Positions 48,568-56,789 of a DNA stretch of 64,000 nucleotides are shown here, in pieces. Every line of letters starts with the position of its first letter. Position 1 is the stretch's first letter. The DNA is from an uncultured Nocardioides sp. (GTDB lineage: Bacteria > Actinomycetota > Actinomycetes > Propionibacteriales > Nocardioidaceae). Both the position numbers and the translations under genes were made by a program. The notes beneath the pieces were generated by a model, which saw nothing but the letters and a program-made list of their open reading frames with translations, had not been told where the DNA came from and searched no databases. Location: positions 1,276,294-1,340,293 of the forward strand of contig NZ_CANKZF010000002.1 of the NCBI RefSeq assembly GCF_947488515.1, in the 5' to 3' direction.

Positions 48568-49908
48568 TCAGACGCCGCGGAACCTGTTGATCGCGGTCTC
48601 GTGCTCGGCCCGCATCTCCTGGTCGAGCACGCCCAGACCCTCCTCAGGGGCGAGGCAGAGGACGCCGACCTTGCCCTGGTGGGCGTTCTGGTGGACGTCG
48701 AGGGAGGCCTGGCCGACCTCGTCGAGGGTGTAGGTCCTCGAGAGGGTCGGGTGGATCTTGCCCTTGGCGATGAGGCGGTTGGCCTCCCACGACTCCCGGT
48801 AGTTCGCGAAGTGGCTCGAGATGATGCGCTTGAGGTTCATCCACAGGTAGCGGTTGTCGTACTCGTGCATGTAGCCCGTCGTCGAGGCGCACGTCGTGAT
48901 GGTGCCGCCCTTGCGGGTGACGAAGACGGAGGCGCCGAAGGTCTCGCGGCCGGGGTGCTCGAAGACGATGTCGATGTCCTCGCCGCCGGTGAGCTCGCGG
49001 ATGCGGGCGCCGAAGCGCTTCCACTCCCGCGGGTCCTGCTGGGTCCCCTCGTCGTTCCAGAACTTGTAGCCCTCCTCGGAGCGGTTGATGATCAGCTCCG
49101 CTCCCATGCTGCGGGCGATGTTCGCCTTCTCCTCGTTGGAGACCACGCACACGGGCGTCGCGCCGCCGTTGAGGGCGTACTGCGTGGCGAAGCCGCCGAG
49201 GCCGCCGGAGGCGCCCCAGATGAGGACGTTGTCGCCCTGCTTCATGTCGCCGCCGTTCTTGCTGACGAGCTGGCGGTAGGCCGTGCAGTTGACGAGGCCG
49301 GGGGAGGCGGCCTCCTCCCAGGTCAGGTGCTCGGGCTTGGGCATGAGCTGGTTGGCCTTGACCATCGCCACGTCCGCGAGGCCGCCGAAGTTGGTCTCGA
49401 AGCCCCAGATCCGCTGCTCGGTGTCGAGCATCGTGTCGTTGTGGCCGTCAGGGCCCTCGAGCTCGACGGACAGGCAGTGCGCCACGACGCGGTCGCCGGG
49501 CTTCCACTTCGTGACGCCCGGCCCGGTCTTGAGCACGACGCCGGCGAGGTCGGAGCCGACCACGTGGTACGGCAGGTCGTGCCGCTTGGTCAGCTCGCTG
49601 TTGCGGCCGTAGCGCTCGAGGAAGCCGAAGGTCGAGACCGGCTCGAAGATCGAGGTCCACACGGTGTTGTAGTTGATGGCGCTCGCCATCACCGCCACGA
49701 ACGCCTCACCGGGCCCGAGCTCGGGCAGCGGCACGTCCTCGACGTGGAGGGACTTGCGGGGGTCCTTCTCCTTGGCGGTGAGGCCCTCGAACATGTCCAC
49801 CTCCTCCTTCTTCACGAAGGCGGCGCGGTAGGACTCCGGGAGCTCGAGGCTCGCGAAGTCCTCCGCTGTGGCGTTGCCGGACTGGATGGCGTCGAGGATG
49901 TTCTGCAC
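48568..49908 (-). CDS. ccr: Crotonyl-CoA carboxylase/reductase
   Basis: 446 residues. Reductive carboxylation of crotonyl-CoA to ethylmalonyl-CoA with NADPH and CO2, the signature step of the ethylmalonyl-CoA pathway. MDR fold with WGASGGLGGFATQ for NADPH. CO2-site residues known from Ccr are present: N81, F170, E171 and H366 (one-residue insertion, TQQD, before it). GTG 49908 (VQNILDAIQ) is preferred to upstream ATGs: AGGAG lies 6 nt before it and numbering then matches the Kitasatospora enzyme. Confidence 0.95.
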   Translation of the reverse strand: MQNILDAIQSGNATAEDFASLELPESYRAAFVKKEEVDMFEGLTAKEKDPRKSLHVEDVPLPELGPGEAFVAVMASAINYNTVWTSIFEPVSTFGFLERYGRNSELTKRHDLPYHVVGSDLAGVVLKTGPGVTKWKPGDRVVAHCLSVELEGPDGHNDTMLDTEQRIWGFETNFGGLADVAMVKANQLMPKPEHLTWEEAASPGLVNCTAYRQLVSKNGGDMKQGDNVLIWGASGGLGGFATQYALNGGATPVCVVSNEEKANIARSMGAELIINRSEEGYKFWNDEGTQQDPREWKRFGARIRELTGGEDIDIVFEHPGRETFGASVFVTRKGGTITTCASTTGYMHEYDNRYLWMNLKRIISSHFANYRESWEANRLIAKGKIHPTLSRTYTLDEVGQASLDVHQNAHQGKVGVLCLAPEEGLGVLDQEMRAEHETAINRFRGV

Positions 49909-50022
49909 GGGTGTCTCCTGGTGAGGCATCGGGTGAGGCATCGGGTCACGAATGGCGGTCAAGATACCGGCGAGTAACCTCGAGCGGTCGGAGGTGTGAC
50001 GTACGTCGCTCCGGCGCAGGCG

Positions 50023-50472
50023 TCAGTGCGGGCGGGCGGCGGGCTCGACGAGCTCGACCAGCACGCCGCCGGCGTCCTTGGGGTGGATGAAGTTGACGCG
50101 GCTGTCGGAGGTGCCGCGCCGGGGGGCGTCGTACAGCAGGCGCAGGCCGCGTCCGCGCAGCACGTCGGCCACGTGCTCCACGTCATCGACCCGGAAGGCG
50201 AGCTGTTGGATCCCCTGGCCGTTGCGCTCGAGGAACTTGGCGATCGTCGACTCGGGGGAGAGCGGTGCCAGCAGCTGGATGCACGAGCCGGAGTCGCCCA
50301 CCCCGACCATCGCCTCGCGGACGCCCTGCTCCTCGTTGACCTCCTCGTGGAGGACCTCCATGCCGTAGGCCTCCCGGTAGAAGGCCATGGCCTCGTCGAG
50401 GTCGGGCACGGCGATGCCGACGTGGTCGATGGCGGTGAAGAGGTGCCGGACGTCGCTCAGCTCGGGGGTCAT
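50023..50472 (-). CDS. epi: Methylmalonyl-CoA/ethylmalonyl-CoA epimerase
   Basis: 149 residues, VOC fold. It opens FTAIDHVGIAVPDL, with metal ligand H17, and closes GGVLVELVEP, with the last ligand Glu. The middle has GIQQLAFRVDD, in the place where some epimerases have HH; Gln there is common in actinobacteria as far as I recall. It links Ccr and Ecm by epimerising ethylmalonyl-CoA. ATG 50472 is used. Same strand as ccr, 114 bp upstream of it. Confidence 0.92.
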   Translation of the reverse strand: MTPELSDVRHLFTAIDHVGIAVPDLDEAMAFYREAYGMEVLHEEVNEEQGVREAMVGVGDSGSCIQLLAPLSPESTIAKFLERNGQGIQQLAFRVDDVEHVADVLRGRGLRLLYDAPRRGTSDSRVNFIHPKDAGGVLVELVEPAARPH

Positions 50473-50552
50473 GGGGTCATGCTGTACGACGCCGGGCCCG
50501 GGGGCGAGGGGGTGTGACCGTCGCCACTCCCTTGGCCGAGCAGCTCCGTGGC

Positions 50553-51308
50553 CTATCCCAGCGTGGCGGTCCTGTCGTAGCGGCCGAGCACGGCCGCCGC
50601 GTCGATGTCGCCGACGAAGCCGAGCGGGCTGGCGCACGGGCCGCCGTAGTCGCCGACGTAGAAGTCGTCGCCGGTCGGCATCCCGTAGTAGACGCTCGCC
50701 GCCGCGGGGACGGGGGCGCCTATCTGGCGGCCGTCGACGTAGAGGCGGATCGTCGTGCCGTCGAAGGCACCCATCACGGTGTGCCACTCGCCGTCCCAGA
50801 GGCCGGCACCTGCATCGGCGGAGCGGTAGACGTCCGTGCCGTCGGAGACGTAGAAGACCAGACCGCCGTCAGCGTCGGTGAACAGGCCGTACGACGCGTT
50901 CTCGCACTGGAAGGCACCCTTGGACATCACGTAGCGGAAGGCGCCGGCGCCGGTGCTGCGCACGCGAGCCAGGACGGTCACGCCGTCCGGCTCCAGCGAC
51001 GGGGCGTCGGGCATCCGGACGCTCTGCGAGCCCGAGAACCGCAGGGCGGCCCGCTTGAGGAGGAGCAGCCTCGGCAGGGAGACCCACGTGGGGTCGTTGG
51101 CGTCGACACCAGGGGTCGTCCCCAGCATGCCGCGGTTGCCGTTGAGGGAGAGGTCGTTGGCGACCTGGCCGGAACCCTCGTCGAGGAGCCAGAGCCCCCC
51201 GACGCCTCCGGTCCGGGCGCTCGCCGGCGGGGCGGCGAGCGTCACGGCGATGGTCGCGGTCGTGGCCAGGGCGACCACGGTGGTGAGGGTTCGGCGGAAC
51301 CGGTTCAT
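50553..51308 (-). CDS. Secreted LamG/concanavalin-like protein
   Basis: 251 residues. Signal peptide RRTLTTVVALATTATIAVTL, cleavage probably after SARA-like PASAR. The mature part is a LamG-type jelly roll (GLWLLDEGSGQVANDLSLNG, LRFSGSQSVRMP, EWHTVMGAFDGTTIRLYVDG, GFVGDIDAAAVLGRYD). Two Cys (FQCENA and GGPCAS) may form a disulfide. Binding partner, maybe a glycan, unknown. ATG 51308 has GAGGAG 6 nt upstream. Out of place functionally between epi and the thiolase. Confidence 0.82.
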   Translation of the reverse strand: MNRFRRTLTTVVALATTATIAVTLAAPPASARTGGVGGLWLLDEGSGQVANDLSLNGNRGMLGTTPGVDANDPTWVSLPRLLLLKRAALRFSGSQSVRMPDAPSLEPDGVTVLARVRSTGAGAFRYVMSKGAFQCENASYGLFTDADGGLVFYVSDGTDVYRSADAGAGLWDGEWHTVMGAFDGTTIRLYVDGRQIGAPVPAAASVYYGMPTGDDFYVGDYGGPCASPLGFVGDIDAAAVLGRYDRTATLG

Positions 51309-51565
51309 CGGGCACTCCTCGTGACGTTGTGGGTGCGAGTCCCGAGAACCGCTGCGGCGAAAGCGCACCACATTCGTCCACCCTCAGGGGTGAGGGAACG
51401 TACGGGCTCCCACAATTTGGTGACGGTGAGTCGGGCCCGGTCCGTGCTGTGACGAGCGCCTCACTCCGGGCGGCGGGGACACCCTCCCGGCGGGCGTGCC
51501 GCGGTGGGTAGTGTCCGAAGGAGCACGACCCCCGAACCTCGACCCGATCGCTGGAGGCACCCGTC

Positions 51566-52756
51566 ATGTCTGGATCCGTCATCGTTGCCGGGGCTCGCAC
51601 CCCGATCGGCCGCCTGCTCGGCGGGCTCAAGGACCAGTCGGCTGCCGACCTCGGCGGCGTCGCCATCAAGGGCGCCCTGGAGAAGGCCGGCGTCAGCGGC
51701 GACCAGGTCGACTACGTGATCATGGGCCAGGTCATCCAGGCCGGCGCGGGCCAGAACCCCGCCCGCACGGCCGCGGTGAAGGGCGGCGTGCCGATGTCGG
51801 TGCCCTCGATCACCATCAACAAGGTGTGCCTGTCCGGCCTCAACGCCATCGCGCTCGCCGACCAGCTGGTGCGGGCCGAAGAGTGCGAGATCGTGGTCGC
51901 CGGTGGCATGGAGTCGATGACCCAGGCCCCGCACTTCCTCCCGAAGTCGCGCGAGGGCGTGAAGTTCGGTGACGTGAAGCTGGTCGACTCGATGGCCTAC
52001 GACGCGCTCTTCGACCAGTTCACCTCGCAGGCGATGGGCCTGCTCACCGAGGAGTGCAACGCGGCCGGCGCCAACCTGACGCGCGAGGAGCAGGACACCT
52101 TCGCGGCGAACTCGCACCAGAAGGCCGCGGTGGCCTGGAAGAACGGCGTCTTCGCCGACGAGGTGGTGCCGGTGGAGATCCCGCAGCGCAAGGGCGACCC
52201 CGTCGTGGTCTCCGAGGACGAGGGCGTCCGTGGCGACACCACCGTCGAGTCGCTCGGCAAGCTCCGCCCCGCCTTCAGCAAGGACGGCACCGTCACCGCC
52301 GGGTCGGCCTCGCAGATCTCCGACGGCGCCGCTGCGGTGGTCGTGATGAGCAAGGCCAAGGCCGAGGAGCTCGGCCTGACCTGGCTCGCCGAGATCGGTG
52401 CGCACGGCCAGGTGGCCGGCCCCGACTCGACGCTCCAGCTCCAGCCCGCCGCCGCGACCGCGAAGGCGTGCGAGAAGGAGGGCATCTCGCCCTCCGACCT
52501 CGACCTCGTGGAGTTCAACGAGGCGTTCGCCGCCGTCGGCATCGCCTCCGCCCGCGAGCTGGGCATCGAGGACGCCAAGGTCAACGTCAACGGCGGGGCG
52601 ATCGCCCTCGGACACCCCGTCGGCATGTCCGGCACGCGGGTCGTGCTCACGCTCGCCCTCGAGCTCCAGCGCCGCGGTGGCGGCGTCGGTGCCGCTGCGC
52701 TCTGCGGTGGTGGCGGCCAGGGCGACGCCCTGATCGTCCGCGTGCCCTCTGCGTGA
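51566..52756 (+). CDS. Acetyl-CoA C-acetyltransferase
   Basis: 396 residues, thiolase fold. Condenses two acetyl-CoA to acetoacetyl-CoA. Nucleophilic Cys C88 in [11 protein letters not shown], His in [15 protein letters not shown], and second Cys in [15 protein letters not shown] 51566 has GGAGG 8 nt upstream. Starts the pathway completed by hydroxybutyryl-CoA dehydrogenase, Ccr and Ecm; meaB follows after 7 bp. Confidence 0.95.
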   Translation: MSGSVIVAGARTPIGRLLGGLKDQSAADLGGVAIKGALEKAGVSGDQVDYVIMGQVIQAGAGQNPARTAAVKGGVPMSVPSITINKVCLSGLNAIALADQLVRAEECEIVVAGGMESMTQAPHFLPKSREGVKFGDVKLVDSMAYDALFDQFTSQAMGLLTEECNAAGANLTREEQDTFAANSHQKAAVAWKNGVFADEVVPVEIPQRKGDPVVVSEDEGVRGDTTVESLGKLRPAFSKDGTVTAGSASQISDGAAAVVVMSKAKAEELGLTWLAEIGAHGQVAGPDSTLQLQPAAATAKACEKEGISPSDLDLVEFNEAFAAVGIASARELGIEDAKVNVNGGAIALGHPVGMSGTRVVLTLALELQRRGGGVGAAALCGGGGQGDALIVRVPSA

Positions 52757-52763
52757 GGAGCGC

Positions 52764-53747
52764 GTGTCGCGCGGTGTGACGAGGCGGGGAGCCCAGGCGG
52801 TCCCCGACCTCGTCGCGCGTGCCCGCGAGGGTGACCCGGCCGCGGTCGCGCGCCTCATCACGCTGGTGGAGGACGCCTCGCCGCTCCTGCGCGAGGTGAT
52901 GTCCGCCCTCGGCCCCGATGCCGGCCGGGCACACGTCCTGGGCATCACCGGCGCCCCGGGGGTCGGCAAGTCCACCTCCACCAACGCCCTCGTCGCCGCG
53001 ATGCGGCGCGCCGGCAAGCGCGTCGGCGTCCTGGCCATCGACCCCTCCTCGCCCTTCTCGGGCGGTGCGCTCCTCGGTGACCGGGTGCGGATGGGCGACC
53101 ACGCGCTCGACCGCGACGTCTACATCCGCTCGATGGGCGCTCGCGGCCACCTCGGCGGCCTGGCGTGGTCGACGCCGCAGGCGGTCCGCGTCCTCGACGC
53201 CGCCGGCTGCGACGTGGTGGTCGTGGAGACCGTCGGCGTCGGGCAGAGCGAGGTCGAGGTGGCGGGCCTCGCCGACACCACGCTCGTGCTCCTCGCACCG
53301 GGCATGGGGGACGGCATCCAGGCCGCGAAGGCGGGGATCCTGGAGATCGGTGACGTGTACGCCGTCAACAAGGCCGACCGCGAGGGCGCCGACCGCACCC
53401 GGCGCGAGCTCCGCACCATGCTCACGATGGCCGAGCGCCGCGACGGAGCCTGGCGTCCGCCGGTGCTCCAGACGGTCGCCAGCACGGGACAGGGGATCGA
53501 CGAGCTGCTCGCCGAGGTCGATCGGCACGCGGCCTGGCTGCGGGAGTCGGGCGAGCTCGCCCGGCGTCGTACGGTCCGGGCGCGGCGCGAGGTGGAGGCG
53601 ATCGCCCTCGCGGCGTTGCGCGAGCGGTGGGGGCGTGCCGACGCGGGTGCCGACCTCGATGCGCTCGCCCAGCGCGTGGTGGCGGGGGCGGTGGACCCCT
53701 ACGCCGCGGCCGACGAGCTCCTGGCCGACGGACGGACGTCCAGCTAG
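52764..53747 (+). CDS. meaB: MeaB-type GTPase, acyl-CoA mutase chaperone
   Basis: 327 residues, G3E-family GTPase that guards B12 loading and protects mutases such as methylmalonyl- and ethylmalonyl-CoA mutase. P-loop GAPGVGKST, switch region DPSSPFSGGALLGDRVRM, ETVGVGQSEVEVA and NKAD are all present; the C-terminal dimerisation arm is about residues 255-327. GTG 52764 has GAGGAG upstream (spacing short, 3 nt). The stop shares CTAG with the convergent gene. Confidence 0.94.
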   Translation: MSRGVTRRGAQAVPDLVARAREGDPAAVARLITLVEDASPLLREVMSALGPDAGRAHVLGITGAPGVGKSTSTNALVAAMRRAGKRVGVLAIDPSSPFSGGALLGDRVRMGDHALDRDVYIRSMGARGHLGGLAWSTPQAVRVLDAAGCDVVVVETVGVGQSEVEVAGLADTTLVLLAPGMGDGIQAAKAGILEIGDVYAVNKADREGADRTRRELRTMLTMAERRDGAWRPPVLQTVASTGQGIDELLAEVDRHAAWLRESGELARRRTVRARREVEAIALAALRERWGRADAGADLDALAQRVVAGAVDPYAAADELLADGRTSS

Positions 53748-54235
53748 GCCGTCTTCGACAGCGCCTGGTGGATGTCGTCGGCGAGCCGGCGGGTCCAGGC
53801 CTCCAGCACCTGCACGCTGACGCCCTGGGCAGTCACCGTGAGGAGGTGGCGCTCGCTCGCGGGCGCGGGCACCGACGCGATCACCGTGTGGCGCAGTCCG
53901 AGGGTGAGCTCCGCCGTGTCGACGACCCGGTCCGGGTCCGGCCCGCCCGGGGTGCGGGCCGCGAAGGCCGCCCTGCTCTGACGCGCCACCCGGGCTACGT
54001 CCGCCTGTGCCAGGCCGTGGACCGCCACTGTGTCGCCGGTCGCCGTCGCGAGCAGCGCGGACGACGGACCGTCGATGGCCGCCAGCACCTCGACGAGGGA
54101 GGCCCACAGGGCTCCGACGGGAGAGTCCGGCCCCGGCGACTGCTCGAGGAGCGGCTCACGGCCCCGCCGGGAGGAACGTCCGGTCCAGGAGCCGGCCCGC
54201 GCGAGCGGGTGCGGGGTGACCATTTCTGCGGTCAA
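53744..54235 (-). CDS. Hypothetical protein, possible Roadblock/LC7-like domain
   Basis: 163 residues. The first 40 are disordered (basic, Pro/Ser), followed by an alpha-beta domain with LVEVLAAIDGPSSALLATATGD, shortened here, then HGLAQADVARVARQS and ASERHLLTVTAQGVSVQVLEAW. The pattern, a short helix, two strands and a regulatory-like fold, resembles Roadblock/LC7, but I would not rely on it. TTG 54235 is preferred because AAGGA lies 7 nt upstream; ATG 54223 is the alternative. Confidence 0.5.
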   Translation of the reverse strand: MTAEMVTPHPLARAGSWTGRSSRRGREPLLEQSPGPDSPVGALWASLVEVLAAIDGPSSALLATATGDTVAVHGLAQADVARVARQSRAAFAARTPGGPDPDRVVDTAELTLGLRHTVIASVPAPASERHLLTVTAQGVSVQVLEAWTRRLADDIHQALSKTA

Positions 54236-54400
54236 GAGGACGTCCTTCCGAGTGAACGGGGGAGCGGCCGACCCGAGACGGCGACGGGTCCTGTTGGTCC
54301 CGTGTGGCTTCCGTGTGGGTGAAATGTAACCGCAGCGCACGGCTCCGCGAGGCGATTCGGAGATGTTGCCCGAGCGCATGGTGCCCGAGCGGGTCCGCCG

Positions 54401-55132
54401 TCAGCTGATGCGGAGGGTCTGCCCGGTGATGCGGGCGGCGGCGCTGCTCGCGAGGAACAGCGCGGCGTCGGTGACGGCGTCGCCGACCCGGGGCTGGTTG
54501 CGGACCATGGTGCCGCCGGCGACCCGGCTGCCGCCCACCGGCGCGACGCTGGGCGCGTACTGGCGGGGGAGCACGGTGCGTCCCTCCTGGAGCACGGAGT
54601 TGACCCGCACGCCCAGACCGGCCCAGTTGCGGCCGGCGCGCGCGGTCGACTCGGCCAGCTCGCGCTGGGCCGCCTCGGGGGTGCTGGCCAGCTGCAGCCA
54701 GCTGGTCACGGCGCCGGTGTTGACGACGCAGCCGCCGCCGAGGGCGGGACTCTGGCTGAGCTTGAGCCGGAGCCGGGTCGTCAGGAACGTGGGACCGAGC
54801 AGCCCGGAGCGGGCGGCCTCGGTGATGAAGGCCTGCTCGTCGGGCGGCAGGCCGTAGGGCAGGTTGCAGGACGCCGCCAGCACCAGCACGTCGATGTGGT
54901 CGATCGTGCCGGCGAGGTGGTCGATCGAGTCCTGCCGCGCGAGGTTGACCGACTCGTAGTCGAAGGCCGAGAGGTCGCTGTCGTAGAGCGAGCGCAGCAT
55001 CATCGTGCCCGTGACCGTCACCGACGCGCCGGAGGCCGAGAAGGCGGAGGCGATGCGGTGTCCTTCGCCGCGTGTGCCGCCGACCACCAACACCTGGTAG
55101 CCGTTGAAGTCGTACGCCCCCGCTGTCGTCAT
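54401..55132 (-). CDS. SDR-fold protein lacking the catalytic Tyr-Lys pair
   Basis: 243 residues. NAD(P) motif VVGGTRGEGHRIASAF and VLVLAAS (NNAG position) mark a short-chain dehydrogenase fold, and the end RITGQTLRIS fits. The YxxxK signature, expected 20-24 residues before GVRVN, is STPEAAQRELAE here: Pro replaces Tyr and Gln replaces Lys. Enzyme activity is doubtful; a regulatory or scaffolding role is possible. ATG 55132 lies 9 nt after GGGAGGG. 76 bp downstream of gtrA. Confidence 0.8.
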   Translation of the reverse strand: MTTAGAYDFNGYQVLVVGGTRGEGHRIASAFSASGASVTVTGTMMLRSLYDSDLSAFDYESVNLARQDSIDHLAGTIDHIDVLVLAASCNLPYGLPPDEQAFITEAARSGLLGPTFLTTRLRLKLSQSPALGGGCVVNTGAVTSWLQLASTPEAAQRELAESTARAGRNWAGLGVRVNSVLQEGRTVLPRQYAPSVAPVGGSRVAGGTMVRNQPRVGDAVTDAALFLASSAAARITGQTLRIS

Positions 55133-55208
55133 TGCGACGTGCCCTCCCCTCGAGATCCCGGCATGTTCTACCACGCAGTAGCTGTCGGGCGACAGGGCTG
55201 GACGGGGC

Positions 55209-55784
55209 TCACTCGACACGTACGTCGGCGGCCTGGTGCTCCTCGAGCAGGTCCAGCCGCGCGGTGCGGACGGCCGCGAACGTCCACAGCTTGTTGAGCA
55301 CGAACGACAAGGGGGTCACCACCGTGATCACGATGAGCTGCGACCAGTAGAGCCGGTTGCGGAGCCCGGAGGAGTCGTCGAAGACGTCGCGCGGCAGGCT
55401 GATGACGGAGTCGGGGTGCATGAGCAGCGTGAGCAGGGCCAGTCCGATGACCTGACCCACCAGGCCCACCGCGAGGAAGGGCCAGTACTCGCGCCACCAG
55501 GGTGCGGCGAGGTTGCTCTTGAACGTCCACGTGCGGTTGAGCTGGAAGTTCGTGAGGTTGGCGACCAGGAAGGCGATCGTCGAGTAGACGTGGTACCAGC
55601 GCAGGTTGAACCCGGACGAGCCGAGGGCGAGGACCGCGTCGTCGAAGTGCGGGCCGTAGCGGCGCAGCACCACCAGGGTCAGCAGGTTGACCAGCACGCC
55701 CGAGGCGCCCACGATGCCGAACCGGACGAGGAGGCCGACGTTGCGCCGGTGCCGCGTCATCAGCGCGGCTCCCCGGGATCCCAT
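55209..55784 (-). CDS. GtrA family membrane protein
   Basis: 191 residues with four membrane helices (LVRFGIVGASGVLVNLLTLV, STIAFLVANLTNFQLNRTWTF trimmed to NFQLNRTWTF, FLAVGLVGQVIGLALLTLLM and LIVITVVTPLSFVLNKLWTF). The repeated N-R/K-x-W-T-F end of helix is the GtrA signature. The family is thought to flip polyprenyl-linked sugars. ATG 55784 lies 6 nt after TAGCCT; ATG 55760 is the alternative. Cytoplasmic tail LDLLEEHQAADVRVE. Confidence 0.87.
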   Translation of the reverse strand: MGSRGAALMTRHRRNVGLLVRFGIVGASGVLVNLLTLVVLRRYGPHFDDAVLALGSSGFNLRWYHVYSTIAFLVANLTNFQLNRTWTFKSNLAAPWWREYWPFLAVGLVGQVIGLALLTLLMHPDSVISLPRDVFDDSSGLRNRLYWSQLIVITVVTPLSFVLNKLWTFAAVRTARLDLLEEHQAADVRVE

Positions 55785-55790
55785 ACGCCG

Positions 55791-55796
55791 AGGCTA
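55791..55796 (-). promoter_or_regulatory. -10 element of a leaderless promoter (gtrA)
   Basis: TAGCCT on the minus strand, 6 nt before ATG 55784. Confidence 0.45.
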
Positions 55797-55829
55797 CCGA
55801 CCCCTGCGCCCGTTCGAGGCCCACCTCCC

Positions 55830-55835
55830 TAGGAT
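55830..55835 (+). promoter_or_regulatory. -10 element of a leaderless promoter (YbbN-like co-chaperone)
   Basis: TAGGAT, 6 nt before ATG 55842. Confidence 0.5.
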
Positions 55836-55841
55836 TGGCCC

Positions 55842-56789
55842 ATGACGCAGCAGCCCTTCAGCCGCCCAGGTGCCATCGACCTCTCCGGGCTCGGCCGGCC
55901 GCCGGCGCCGCAGCAGGCGGCCCCGACCGCCGACGCCGGGGCCGGGGCCGGTTCCGCCGGAGGGGCGTACTCCGTCGCGATCACGCAGGAGAACTTCCAG
56001 CAGGTCCTGCAGGAGTCGATGACGGCGCCCGTCGTCATCGTCTTCCACTCCGCGGCCCAGGCGCCGGGCAGCGAGCAGTACGCCGCCGACGTGGCCGCCG
56101 AGGCCGAGCGATTGGAGGGCCGGCTGCTGGCCGCGCTGGTGGACGTCGACGCCCACCCCGAGATCGCCCAGGCCATGCAGATCCCTCAGGTGCCGCTGAC
56201 GATGGTGGTCCTCGACGGCCGCCCGGTCAGCCAGCCGATCCCCGGGGCCCTGTCGCCCGAGGAGCTCTCCACGCTGTTCAGCCAGCTGGGTCAGCAGCTC
56301 ACCGCCCAGGGCATCACCGGCCGGCACCAGCCCCGGTCCGGCGGCGCGCCCGCGACCGAGGGTGAGGAGGAGGTCGTCGACCCGCGCTACGCCCCGGCCG
56401 AGGACGCGCTCGCCGCCGGCGACATCGACGCCGCGGTCGCGGAGTACCAGAAGCTGCTGGACGCCAACCCGGCCGACGTGGAGGCCGCCGGCGGTCTCGC
56501 GATCGCGAAGGTCATGCAGCGCACCCAGGACGTCGACCTCAACGCCGCCCGGGCCGCGGCGGCTGACAGCCCCGACGACGTCGACGCGCAGACCCTGGTC
56601 GCCGACCTCGACATGCTCGGCGGGCATGTCGAGGACGCCTTCACCCGACTGGTCAACCTCGTCGCCCGCACCTCCGACAAGGACCGGGAGAAGGCGCGCG
56701 ACCACCTCCTCGGCCTCTTCGCGGCAGTCGGCAACGACGACCCGCGCGTGCTGGCGGGCCGTCGCAACCTGGCCTCAGCGCTCTTCTGA
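55842..56789 (+). CDS. Co-chaperone YbbN-like (thioredoxin fold plus TPR)
   Basis: 315 residues. A disordered N-terminus (Pro/Ala, 1-40), a thioredoxin-like domain (about 43-155) and a TPR-type C-terminal domain (about 185-315, ALAAGDIDAAVAEYQKLLDA). In place of CxxC there is VFHSAAQAPGSEQ with no Cys, so no redox function; the cis-Pro turn is IPQVPLTMVV. This matches YbbN/CnoX-type holdases that hand clients to chaperones. Converges on ppdK with a 15-bp overlap. Confidence 0.85.
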   Translation: MTQQPFSRPGAIDLSGLGRPPAPQQAAPTADAGAGAGSAGGAYSVAITQENFQQVLQESMTAPVVIVFHSAAQAPGSEQYAADVAAEAERLEGRLLAALVDVDAHPEIAQAMQIPQVPLTMVVLDGRPVSQPIPGALSPEELSTLFSQLGQQLTAQGITGRHQPRSGGAPATEGEEEVVDPRYAPAEDALAAGDIDAAVAEYQKLLDANPADVEAAGGLAIAKVMQRTQDVDLNAARAAAADSPDDVDAQTLVADLDMLGGHVEDAFTRLVNLVARTSDKDREKARDHLLGLFAAVGNDDPRVLAGRRNLASALF

